From assembly GCF_900167105.1 (NCBI RefSeq), contig NZ_FUXE01000001.1:116203-180202 (forward strand): DNA of 64,000 nucleotides, written 5' to 3'. The DNA is from Porphyromonas circumdentaria. Lineage in GTDB: Bacteria; Bacteroidota; Bacteroidia; Bacteroidales; Porphyromonadaceae. How positions within the stretch are numbered: position 1 is the first letter of the stretch; each line of letters opens with the position of its first letter. The notes under the pieces were generated by a model that worked only from the letters and a program-made list of their open reading frames with translations, was not told the DNA's origin and did no database searches. A program made the translations under genes and the position numbers. Below, piece after piece: positions 1-7,361 of the stretch.

Positions 1-83
1 CTAAACTAAAGCAAGGTCGGAAGGTCCTCATTTCTCAGCAAGAATTGGACGAGGTCCTCAAACCTCCCTGCATCACTCGATAA
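1..83 (+). CDS. 3' end of a helix-turn-helix excisionase-like protein (partial)
   Basis: Frame 3 is open from the window edge to a TAA at 81-83 and encodes about 26 residues containing GRKVLISQQELDEVLK. This matches the usual tail of MerR/excisionase-type HTH proteins in Bacteroidota mobile elements: the final wing strand followed by the helix that begins with the acidic 'ELDEFL'-like segment. Its place just before the integrase gene fits an excisionase or small regulator of the element. It shows that the element extends left of the window. The N-terminus is not visible, so the family call is inference from a short tail. Confidence 0.45.
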   Translation, partial: KLKQGRKVLISQQELDEVLKPPCITR

Positions 84-171
84 GTTATTTGTCAGTGGTA
101 TGGGACTCTCACTTATCACCTTATTCTTTTGCAACTGAATCAATAAATATAACCCTCTAATCAGCAATTGT

Positions 172-1275
172 ATGAGACATACTTGTCCCAAAGTAACGCT
201 CCGACAGAGAGCTATCAGAAACGGGCGTATATCGCTCTATCTCGATTATTATCCAGCCGTGCGCAATCCCGAAACCATGCAAATGAGCCGTCGGGAGTAT
301 CTCGGCATCTATATCTACGCCCATCCTAAGAATGAGATGGAGCGAGAGTTTAACATGGATATGTTGAACAAGGCGGAAGCTATTCGATGTATTCGTGTAC
401 AGTCGCTTATCAATGAAGAGTTTGGCTTCCTAGATCGAACTAAAATGAAAACCGACTTCCTTGCATACTTCTTGAAAATGTGTCGAAAGAAAGACCAAAA
501 GTGGCGCATCGTCTATCAACACTTTTACAACTATGTGCAAGGACATTGCACCTTTGGAGACATAACGATAGAGCTATGCCAAGGCTTTCGAGAGTACCTT
601 CTCAACGCCAAGCAACTCAAACGAAAAGGGAAAGTCTCCACAAACTCTGCATCTGGCTACTATTCCACTTTTAGGGGACTACTGAAGATTGCGTATCGAG
701 ATAAGTGGCTAAGAGAGAATATCAATGACTTTTTAGATAAGATAGAGGCTAAGGAGGTCAAGAAAGAGTATTTGACACTTGATGAAGTGAAGATACTTGC
801 TCAGACACCCTGTGAGCATGATGTTCTGAAAAGAGCTTCTCTCTTCTCTTGCCTTACGGGGCTACGTATCAGCGATATTCTCAATCTCCGATGGGAAGAT
901 TTCACTCTTGCTCCTGACCAAGGCTATTGCATCCGCATCAGGACACAGAAGACCTCTACCGAAGCTACTCTCCCAATCAGTTATGAAGCTTATGAACTAT
1001 GTGGAGAGCCATCATCGGGTAAAGTCTTCAAAGGCTTGCAGCGCAGTATGATCAATTATCCTTTGAAAAAATGGATTAAGCAGGCTGGGATTACGAAGCA
1101 TATCACTTTTCACTGTTTTCGTCACTCCTACGCCGTGATACAGATTTCTCTCGGTACAGATATTTATACGGTATCGAAGATGCTCACCCATAAGAATGTG
1201 TCCACAACCCAAATCTATGCCGACCTCGTAAACTCGAAGAAACGTGAAACAGCTGATAAGATTTCCCTAAAGTAG
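172..1275 (+). CDS. Tyrosine recombinase (integrase) of the mobilizable element
   Basis: A 367-residue phage-type integrase that would catalyse site-specific insertion and excision of the element. Residues 1-85 resemble the arm-binding N-terminal domain common in Bacteroidota integrases, about 90-190 form the SAM-like core-binding domain, and 200-367 form the catalytic domain. The catalytic set is complete: R232 (in GLRISD), K260, H314 and R317 (HCFRH), H340 and nucleophile Y349 (THKNVSTTQIYADL). The ATG start is 88 bp after the preceding partial HTH gene. A 38-bp inverted repeat follows the gene before the next ORF. The length and intact motifs suggest an active enzyme. The attachment site cannot be read because the left end is outside the window. 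Confidence 0.93.
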   Translation: MRHTCPKVTLRQRAIRNGRISLYLDYYPAVRNPETMQMSRREYLGIYIYAHPKNEMEREFNMDMLNKAEAIRCIRVQSLINEEFGFLDRTKMKTDFLAYFLKMCRKKDQKWRIVYQHFYNYVQGHCTFGDITIELCQGFREYLLNAKQLKRKGKVSTNSASGYYSTFRGLLKIAYRDKWLRENINDFLDKIEAKEVKKEYLTLDEVKILAQTPCEHDVLKRASLFSCLTGLRISDILNLRWEDFTLAPDQGYCIRIRTQKTSTEATLPISYEAYELCGEPSSGKVFKGLQRSMINYPLKKWIKQAGITKHITFHCFRHSYAVIQISLGTDIYTVSKMLTHKNVSTTQIYADLVNSKKRETADKISLK

Positions 1276-1340
1276 AAAGCCCTATTTCCTTTCTTTTCCC
1301 TATACTTCCCGCTATTTCCCTGAGTGATAAATGGTGATGA

Positions 1341-1378
1341 ATACTTGTTTATGTTTGCATCAAAACATAGACAAGTAT
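1341..1378 (+). repeat. Long inverted repeat between the integrase and the next gene
   Basis: Arms 1341-1356 and 1363-1378 are complementary at 15 of 16 positions, with a 6-base centre. The left arm contains TATGTTTG (1350-1357), an exact match to the Bacteroidota -7 consensus TAnnTTTG. The right arm runs into the ATG at 1377 of the following gene. It could be an operator over a promoter, a translation-blocking hairpin or a recombination site. The dyad is directly visible; its function is inference. Confidence 0.7.
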
Positions 1379-2099
1379 GAAGCCATCAAGCACTAACGAT
1401 AACTATATTCCTCAAACAATCACCCTCGGGTGTATTGTCCTATTTTCCCTTGCCGTTCGTTCTACTACTTTGAGTTGTGGAGCGGACGGCTTTACTGCGT
1501 TCTGCGTTTTTCTTATTTGTTCCGTCGTCTTCTTTTTGCTCTTTCTAGCGGTGCAATCATTACTCGAAGAATTCTTCGGGCATATCTTTAGATCTCAGGA
1601 GAGAGAGGTCATCGAACCTCCGAAGACAATTTTTCCAACACCATCGCCATCAAACTATGAGCAGTTTCGTCAAGAGGCTTTTCAAGTAAAGGCAAGAGAA
1701 GAGCAAAAGAAAATGGAAGTCGTCACCTCCTACACCCAAAGGACACTTGCAGCCTATATGAGAGAGGAAGAGCTGACAAAACTTTGCGAACAGATTACCC
1801 GCTATCTGTCCTCTGAATGGAGTATTGAGAATAGCCAAGATATCAAAATCTCCTCCCAACTCAAGAGCATTGATCTAATGCACTTTGGATGGAACATATC
1901 TCGCCCTTTCGGGAAGAAAAGAGAAGATATAGCCTTTTTTCTCAAACACACTTTTGCCCATACCTTGAGAGATGTAGAGGTAAGTTCTATCCAACGAAAG
2001 CTCACCAATACAGAGGGGAAATACCTTATTCCTCTCTGTAAAGACCTTGTCATTGATGAGCATTCAACCCCATTAGAAAGTTATCCAAAAGTTACTTGA
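1377..2099 (+). CDS. Unknown membrane protein of the mobilizable element
   Basis: A 240-residue protein of no family I recognise. Two hydrophobic segments lie near residues 13-32 and 39-64, followed by a mainly charged soluble part (residues 70-240) with heptad-like stretches around 95-140. The likely arrangement is two N-terminal membrane helices with a cytoplasmic domain. It sits between the integrase and the HTH gene, on the same strand as the mobilization genes. The start codon falls inside the right arm of the inverted repeat at 1341-1378, so expression may be controlled there. Possible roles in transfer, entry exclusion or maintenance are guesses. Confidence 0.7.
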   Translation: MKPSSTNDNYIPQTITLGCIVLFSLAVRSTTLSCGADGFTAFCVFLICSVVFFLLFLAVQSLLEEFFGHIFRSQEREVIEPPKTIFPTPSPSNYEQFRQEAFQVKAREEQKKMEVVTSYTQRTLAAYMREEELTKLCEQITRYLSSEWSIENSQDIKISSQLKSIDLMHFGWNISRPFGKKREDIAFFLKHTFAHTLRDVEVSSIQRKLTNTEGKYLIPLCKDLVIDEHSTPLESYPKVT

Positions 2100-2100
2100 A

Positions 2101-2189
2101 GGTGTTGTAGCGCACCGAGAGAACACCGATTTCCTTTGCTCGCAAATAATCAGAAACCCGCAGGGCAACCTGCACAAATTTATTTGCGA
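2101..2189 (+). promoter_or_regulatory. Dyad-rich intergenic region (nested hairpins)
   Basis: Three dyads fill the 92 bp between two genes. GGTGTT (2101-2106) pairs with AACACC (2122-2127). TCGCAAATAA (2140-2149) pairs perfectly with TTATTTGCGA (2180-2189). Nested inside the second pair, GCAGG (2160-2164) and CCTGC (2169-2173) enclose a GCAA tetraloop. The last arm ends 2 bp before the start codon at 2192. It could be an autoregulatory operator for the HTH protein, an RNA switch or a replication or conjugation origin. The structure is seen; the role is inferred. Confidence 0.5.
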
Positions 2190-2191
2190 AC

Positions 2192-2554
2192 ATGGACAAA
2201 GAAATTACATTCGACAAGTTACCTGAAGCGGTAACGTATCTGACCGAACAGGTCTCTGCCATCAAAGAGATGGTCTCGGCATTGCGTCCGCCTATACCTG
2301 AAGAGAAATCTCTCATTGGTATAGATGAAGCGTGCGAAGTCATTCAAAAAGCAAAACCTACCATCTATGCTCTCGTCCGTAAGGGGATTATCCCAGCTTA
2401 CAAACGTGGCAAGAAGCTATATTTCTATAAAGAAGAGCTACTGCAATGGGTAGAAAGCGGACGTAAAGGTATCCTTTATGCGCCCTCCTCAGAGGAACAA
2501 TTATCCTCCATAAGAGCAGGCATCCGACACAAGCCTAAATCATTCAAAGGATAA
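2192..2554 (+). CDS. Helix-turn-helix (excisionase/MerR-like) DNA-binding protein
   Basis: A 120-residue protein. Residues 1-40 include a short helical lead. Residues 46-95 (from LIGIDEACEVIQKAKPTIYA to WVESGRKG) form a winged HTH of the HTH_17 type: LIGIDEA helix, KPTIYALVRKG recognition helix, IPAYKRGKKLYFYKEEL wing. Such proteins usually precede DUF3987 and primase genes in Bacteroides mobilizable transposons and act as excisionase or transcriptional regulators. The stop is 6 bp before the next ORF, so the two are probably co-transcribed. The nested hairpin region just upstream is a likely control site. Confidence 0.85.
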   Translation: MDKEITFDKLPEAVTYLTEQVSAIKEMVSALRPPIPEEKSLIGIDEACEVIQKAKPTIYALVRKGIIPAYKRGKKLYFYKEELLQWVESGRKGILYAPSSEEQLSSIRAGIRHKPKSFKG

Positions 2555-2560
2555 TGGGCT

Positions 2561-3937
2561 ATGGGAGAACAAAGAATCGTGCCAGAAGTCCTGCTAGATA
2601 AAGCCATCGAATTGGGATTGTCATTCTCAGACTCTGCTTTTCCCATTGGTATCTTTCCCTCTGAGATACGAAATATCATTGCTGAAGTCCACGAGTGTCA
2701 AGGTTTTCCTATCGACTATATCGCATCGGCAATGCTGGTGGCTATCGCTGTTGGCATAGGGAATACGCATCTTGTCCAACTCAAACGAGGGTGGCAAGAA
2801 AGTGCAATGCTTTACGTGGCATTAGTCGGACGCCCTGGCACGAACAAAAGTCATCCGCTTAGTTTTGCGATGAAACCTTTTCTTGACTTTGACTATCAGG
2901 AGAATAAGCTCTACGAACAAGCCTACACTGAGTATGACAATGTTGCACGGATGAGCCGTAAGGAGCGTATAGAGGCTGGTCACTCAGAGCAACCGACAGA
3001 GCCTATACGAAGAAGATTTATCGTCTCTGACATCACGCCCGAAGGTTTGAGTTTTATCCATGCTCAGAATAAGCGAGGTCTTTGTTTGTGGACGGATGAA
3101 CTTTCGGCTTGGTTCAAGAACTTCAATCGCTACAACAGCGGTTCCGAGGAACAGTTTTGGCTCTCTGTGTTCAGTGCTAAGGCAACCATCAGTGATCGCA
3201 AAGGAAATCGGAGTTCCATTTTTATCAAGCGTCCCTATATCTCTGTTGTAGGCACTATCCAAAAGAAGATACTCGGAGAGCTATCCAAGGGGGAACGCTC
3301 CAGTAATGGTTTTATAGACCGTATCCTTTTTGTGATGCCCAATCTACAGCAAAAAGCCCGATGGAGCAGAACAGAACTTCCCGAAAGCACCGAAGGACGA
3401 TGGTCGAGTATCATTCAGCAACTTATTGAGATGCCTTGCTCCAAAGACGAAGAGGGAGAACTACTTCCTGAGATTATCTCCTTTGCCGAAGATGCTAAGG
3501 CTCGACTTTATATGTGGCAAGAGGAGCATGCCAAACTCTGCGATACCGAACCCAACGAAACTCTCGTCGGAGTCTACTGTAAGTTGGAAGTGTATGTCAT
3601 TCGCTTTTGCCTTATCATCCAAATGGCTCGTTGGGCGTGTTCCGAGGGAGATAAGAGCGAGATTGACCTTGTCTCTGTGGAACGAGCCATTACTCTTACC
3701 GAGTATTTTCTCCATTCGGCACAGCAAGTGCACTCAGAGATTGCAGATATTCAGCTCACTCAGCAACAGCAACAACTCCTTGCCGAACTGCCAGCATCCT
3801 TTCAGACTGCCGAAGCCCTGAGTATTGCCGAGCGATTGGGGATGAAAGAGAGGGCTTTTAAGGATTTTCTCAGTCGCAATATTGGACACCTCTTTGCTAA
3901 GGAGCGACACGGACTTTACCATAAACTCAATGTTTAA
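2561..3937 (+). CDS. DUF3987 family protein (ATPase-like, replication module)
   Basis: A 458-residue DUF3987 protein, a family found with primase-type proteins in mobilizable elements and phages. A P-loop-like motif GRPGTNKS lies at residues 90-97 and a Walker B-like LCLWTDE near residue 175, so an AAA+/helicase-like role is plausible. The C-terminal third (from about residue 395) is helical with a winged-helix appearance. It follows the HTH gene by 6 bp and precedes the primase-like gene. In related elements this pair is thought to serve element replication or mobilization; that is inference here. Confidence 0.85.
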   Translation: MGEQRIVPEVLLDKAIELGLSFSDSAFPIGIFPSEIRNIIAEVHECQGFPIDYIASAMLVAIAVGIGNTHLVQLKRGWQESAMLYVALVGRPGTNKSHPLSFAMKPFLDFDYQENKLYEQAYTEYDNVARMSRKERIEAGHSEQPTEPIRRRFIVSDITPEGLSFIHAQNKRGLCLWTDELSAWFKNFNRYNSGSEEQFWLSVFSAKATISDRKGNRSSIFIKRPYISVVGTIQKKILGELSKGERSSNGFIDRILFVMPNLQQKARWSRTELPESTEGRWSSIIQQLIEMPCSKDEEGELLPEIISFAEDAKARLYMWQEEHAKLCDTEPNETLVGVYCKLEVYVIRFCLIIQMARWACSEGDKSEIDLVSVERAITLTEYFLHSAQQVHSEIADIQLTQQQQQLLAELPASFQTAEALSIAERLGMKERAFKDFLSRNIGHLFAKERHGLYHKLNV

Positions 3938-4034
3938 CCCAGCGCACTTTCTGCATTATCAGCATTTCCCTATTCCTTATTAACCCGAAAGTGAACAAAG
4001 TGCAGATAGTGTGCTATTCAAATCAAATTTATCA

Positions 4035-5096
4035 ATGAGCAATTATAGATTCAAATTAGAACCATATAAAGGTGTGCGCACACGCCATACCTGCCCAGCG
4101 TGCGAACGCCCCAGATGTTTCGCTCGCTACATAGACACGGAGGGGAAAATAGAGTTCCCTGATAACGTGGGACGTTGCGACCACGAACAGCGTTGTGGTT
4201 ACCACTTTACTCCCAAAGATTACTTTGCCGAGCATCCATTAGCGAAAGAAGAGTTGTATTCGTTTGATAGTGTTGATTACAAACCGACACCTATCATTCT
4301 ACCGCCATCTTTCATAGAGAAAGCAACGATGGAGCAGACCTTGAGAGGATATAAGCATAACAACCTCTATTGCTTTCTTTCCGAACAACTTGGAGAGGAC
4401 GAAGCACTCCAACTGATACACCGTTATCACGTTGGCACATCTAAACATTGGGAAGGGGCAACCGTATTCTGGCAGATAGACACTATCGGTAGAGTCAGAA
4501 CAGGCAAGATTATGCTCTACGATCCTGAGACTGGCAAGCGAGTAAAGCAACCATTCAATCATATCACATGGGTACATAGTTTGCTCAAACGTCCAAACTA
4601 CAATCTTAGTCAATGCTTTTTCGGGGAGCATCTTCTTGATGCCGACAAGCAGAAACCAATCGCTCTGGTTGAGAGCGAAAAGACGGCACTCATTGCGTCT
4701 CATTATCTACCTCAATATCTGTGGCTGGCAACTGGTGGAAAGCACGGGTGTTTCAAAAGCAGTAATCTCGTTCCCTTCTTCGGGCGTCAGGTAGTTCTCT
4801 TTCCCGACCTCGGAGCAACAGACTATTGGCAGGAGAAACTAAAGATGATGCAGAGCCTCGGAATGGAGGTGCAGCTCTTCGATTATTTGGAGAAACATGC
4901 TCCTCTCCAAGACCAGCAAGCAGGTTACGATATTGCCGATTACCTCCTCCAAATCAAGACGCAAAGTAGTGTACTGAAAGACCTCATTCGGCAAAATCCC
5001 AACCTCCAACTTTTGATTGATAAACTCGGACTTCGGGTCGTGAAAGAGCAAAGATTGGCACAACCTCTTCCACAGAAGAGAAGACTGCATAGGTAG
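4035..5096 (+). CDS. Zinc-finger/Toprim primase-like protein
   Basis: 353 residues from the ATG at 4035 (a longer frame opens at 4011). The N-terminus has a zinc-ribbon pattern (CPAC, then CxxxxRC, within residues 20-60) as in DnaG-type primases. Around residues 210-265 a Toprim-like core appears: ALVESEKTA supplies the acidic residue and LFPDLGA the following acidic motif. It resembles the DUF6371/Toprim proteins linked to DUF3987 genes in Bacteroidota elements, probably making primers for element DNA during transfer or replication. The nearest upstream gene ends at 3937. The next 100 bp hold the candidate oriT. Confidence 0.8.
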   Translation: MSNYRFKLEPYKGVRTRHTCPACERPRCFARYIDTEGKIEFPDNVGRCDHEQRCGYHFTPKDYFAEHPLAKEELYSFDSVDYKPTPIILPPSFIEKATMEQTLRGYKHNNLYCFLSEQLGEDEALQLIHRYHVGTSKHWEGATVFWQIDTIGRVRTGKIMLYDPETGKRVKQPFNHITWVHSLLKRPNYNLSQCFFGEHLLDADKQKPIALVESEKTALIASHYLPQYLWLATGGKHGCFKSSNLVPFFGRQVVLFPDLGATDYWQEKLKMMQSLGMEVQLFDYLEKHAPLQDQQAGYDIADYLLQIKTQSSVLKDLIRQNPNLQLLIDKLGLRVVKEQRLAQPLPQKRRLHR

Positions 5097-5107
5097 AGAA
5101 GCAAGTT

Positions 5108-5172
5108 TGTGTTTTGGGTTACCCAAAACCTCCTCAACGCCCATCAAACTGGGAGAAATAATCCCGATGGTC
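5108..5172 (+). other. Candidate origin of transfer (oriT)
   Basis: The gap before mobC contains a 19-bp near-perfect palindrome, GTTTTGGGT / ACCCAAAAC (arms 5111-5119 and 5121-5129). Just after it is a second stem in which CCATC (5141-5145) and GGGA (5151-5154) pair with TCCC (5162-5165) and GATGG (5166-5170). Relaxases usually nick next to inverted repeats located immediately upstream of their mobilization genes, so this is the best oriT candidate in the element. The nick site cannot be placed from sequence alone. Confidence 0.5.
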
Positions 5173-5195
5173 TCATCAATAAAACGAAAGGAACA

Positions 5196-5549
5196 ATGAC
5201 AACAGAAGATAAAAAGAAAGGGGGACGCCCTACTAAAAAACTATCCGAGAAGAGAAGCTACTCCGTCCTACTAAAACTGAATACGATGGAGTACTTCACT
5301 CTCAAAAGTAAAGCCTCAGAGGCTGGTATCAATAAAAATGAATTTCTGAGAATGCTCATCTCTGAGAGTTTCATCAAGCCAAGAGTTACGCCTGAGCAGA
5401 TGCGAGAGATACGCCAGCTCTCGGGCATAGCAAACAACATCAATCAAATTGCTCATCGCCTTCACACTTTTGGTATCTCTACCATACCGACCGAACTACG
5501 AATGCTCAAACTTTTAGTTGATGAACAGCTCAAAGCTCTGAAATCATGA
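5196..5549 (+). CDS. mobC: MobC-like mobilization accessory protein
   Basis: 117 residues from the ATG at 5196. A longer in-frame opening at 5109 runs through the oriT-like palindrome and is unlikely to be translated. The N-terminus is basic (KKGGRPTKKL). It is followed by a ribbon-helix-helix-like region and the MobC signature LSGIANNINQIAHRLH near residues 75-90. MobC proteins bind oriT and help the relaxase open the nick site. The gene overlaps the relaxase gene by 4 bp (ATGA), the usual layout for a mobC-mobB pair. Confidence 0.87.
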   Translation: MTTEDKKKGGRPTKKLSEKRSYSVLLKLNTMEYFTLKSKASEAGINKNEFLRMLISESFIKPRVTPEQMREIRQLSGIANNINQIAHRLHTFGISTIPTELRMLKLLVDEQLKALKS

Positions 5550-6463
5550 TAGCCAAGATAATCAAAGGAACATCCTTTTCTGGAGTGCTTGCCTATGTCC
5601 TCGGGAAGCAAGAGGGGAAAGCGAGAGTTCTCTATGCAGAAGGAGTTAGGAGGGATGCTTCGTCTCACGAGATAGCCAACGACTTTGCGCTACAAGCCTC
5701 AATGCGTCCTAATGTTAAGAAAATAGTCTGTCATACCATCTTGAGCTTTTCGGCTGAGGATGCTGAGCGACTGGACGACAAGACGATGAATAACTTGGCG
5801 ATACAATACTTGCAGAAGATGGGCTACGGACATACGCAATATCTCATTGTGCGCCACCTCGACAGAGAGCATCCCCACGTACACATCTGCATCAATCGTA
5901 TAGACAACAACGGAAAAACTATTTCCGACAGCAACGAAAAGTACCGCTCAACAAAGGTCTGCAAAGAAATCACCGAGGCTAACCAACTAAAATGGGGCGA
6001 AGGGAAAGAGGCAGTAAAACGTAATCGGCTTCGAGGAAATGACCGACTTCGGTATGAAATCTTCGATACCATCAAAACCGTATTACCTCGATGTCAGAAT
6101 TGGGACGAACTCTCTTCTGCTCTGAGACGCCAAGGGATAGACATACAATTCAAGACAAAAGGACAGACCGATCAGGTAGAGGGCGTACTCTTCTGCAAAG
6201 ATGGCGTAAGTTTCAGTGGTTCGCACATAGACCGCTCGTGTAGCTACTCCAAACTCTCCTTTGCTTTAGAACAGAATGCAAAGCAAGCACCTCACCCCTC
6301 CTCTGAAACAGAAAGTTTTATCGGGGAGCTTGGTGAAGCCATAGAAGATCTTGGCGAGGGGCTATTCGATAGCAATGCGCCTGCCGTAGATGTCGCAGAA
6401 CTCGTATTCCAACGTAAACTAAGAAATCAAGCTAATAAGAAACTAAAACGTAGAAAATTATGA
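5546..6463 (+). CDS. mobB: Relaxase / mobilization nuclease
   Basis: A 305-residue relaxase of the MobP/PF03432 type. It would nick one strand at oriT and stay attached while the element is transferred by a helper conjugation system. The metal-binding histidine triad is clear: HLDREHPHVHICINR at residues 104-118, with H109, H111, H113 and N117. A candidate nucleophile is the tyrosine in the N-terminal VLAYVLG (Y17). No type IV secretion genes are present, so the element is mobilizable rather than self-transmissible as far as the window shows. The gene overlaps mobC upstream and the next gene downstream by 4 bp each. Confidence 0.94.
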   Translation: MIAKIIKGTSFSGVLAYVLGKQEGKARVLYAEGVRRDASSHEIANDFALQASMRPNVKKIVCHTILSFSAEDAERLDDKTMNNLAIQYLQKMGYGHTQYLIVRHLDREHPHVHICINRIDNNGKTISDSNEKYRSTKVCKEITEANQLKWGEGKEAVKRNRLRGNDRLRYEIFDTIKTVLPRCQNWDELSSALRRQGIDIQFKTKGQTDQVEGVLFCKDGVSFSGSHIDRSCSYSKLSFALEQNAKQAPHPSSETESFIGELGEAIEDLGEGLFDSNAPAVDVAELVFQRKLRNQANKKLKRRKL

Positions 6464-7155
6464 ACGAACAAATGAACATCCTTCTCGAAGTACTCGAGGA
6501 AATCAAGCAACAGAACAGAGAACTCAAAACGAGTGTCTCCAACCTCGCATCTCAACCAATCTCAACAACTACATCATCAGAAGAGGATGGCATCTCTCTT
6601 ACGGATGTAGCACGCCTTATTGGACAAAAGATTGAGATAGATGGCAAATTCAAGAGTGAACTGACAGATGTCGCTATCGTCCTAGGCAAACGAATCCGAG
6701 AAATCAAAGATGGCATCACAAAGACCCAAGAGCGACAAGCCGAAAGCATAGCCTCTCTATCCGAGAAAATCCAAGAAACTCAATCTCCTCCAACAGTCAA
6801 GAAGTACTACCTCTTTGATGTCAAGCGATGGGTGGAGTGGCTCATCTGGGGTATATCTCTTGTACTCCTCGCCTGTACAATTGGCTGGGCAGTATATCTC
6901 CGTAATGCCAATCAGACCCACGAAAGCTACGCCCTTCGCTACCGCATCTTACGTATGGAGCAAGGCTACAGTAATCCAACAATCGCCCATCTAGACAGCC
7001 TCTTCTCCTCTGAAAGCTCCTCCGACACCATTCGCGAACTACGCCACCAAGTCAGCAACTACGAACTCGCAATCCAACGCCAAGCCGAACTCGCCCTCCA
7101 GAAACAACGACTCACAGAGGAGCAAACCTCGCTCTCTCGTCAGCTCCAGCACTAA
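6460..7155 (+). CDS. Membrane-anchored coiled-coil protein of the mobilization operon
   Basis: A 231-residue protein translationally coupled to the relaxase (4-bp overlap). Residues 1-30 and about 65-110 look like coiled coil. Residues 127-147 form one strong transmembrane helix. The C-terminal part (from about 185) is again a charged coiled coil ending in alternating Q/E/L residues. Small membrane proteins of this kind are common as the last gene of mobA/mobB operons in Bacteroides elements, but the family has no firm function. It may tether the relaxosome to a coupling protein, or act in exclusion. Confidence 0.75.
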   Translation: MNEQMNILLEVLEEIKQQNRELKTSVSNLASQPISTTTSSEEDGISLTDVARLIGQKIEIDGKFKSELTDVAIVLGKRIREIKDGITKTQERQAESIASLSEKIQETQSPPTVKKYYLFDVKRWVEWLIWGISLVLLACTIGWAVYLRNANQTHESYALRYRILRMEQGYSNPTIAHLDSLFSSESSSDTIRELRHQVSNYELAIQRQAELALQKQRLTEEQTSLSRQLQH

Positions 7156-7165
7156 ATCTTCCACT

Positions 7166-7210
7166 TAAAAAAGCAAAAACGTTCACCCACGGCAATGACC
7201 GTGGGTGAAC
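7166..7210 (-). terminator. Rho-independent terminator of the defence cluster
   Basis: A perfect 12-bp stem (7181-7192 with 7199-7210) with a 6-base loop. On the - strand it is followed by a T-rich stretch (complement of 7166-7180), so it ends transcription coming from herA. It may also slow transcripts leaving the mobilization operon on the + strand. Confidence 0.88.
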
Positions 7211-7361
7211 ATATCTATTCCATAGGAACCATCCTTCTCCTATATAACTTAGTAAGCATCCCTAAATTGGAGGATGATTAGCAACATTATAATTTGATAA
7301 TATAAGCAATAGCGTATCAGTTTCTGTGAGTTGGCTATAACTCTATACAACTATGAACAGC

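Noticed and set aside
6..191. 61-codon frame on the - strand at the left edge
   Set aside because: It overlaps the partial HTH tail and the integrase start and has no domain; the + strand reading explains the sequence better.
172..7155. Complete conjugative element
   Set aside because: No coupling protein or type IV secretion genes are seen; only mobilization functions are present in the window.
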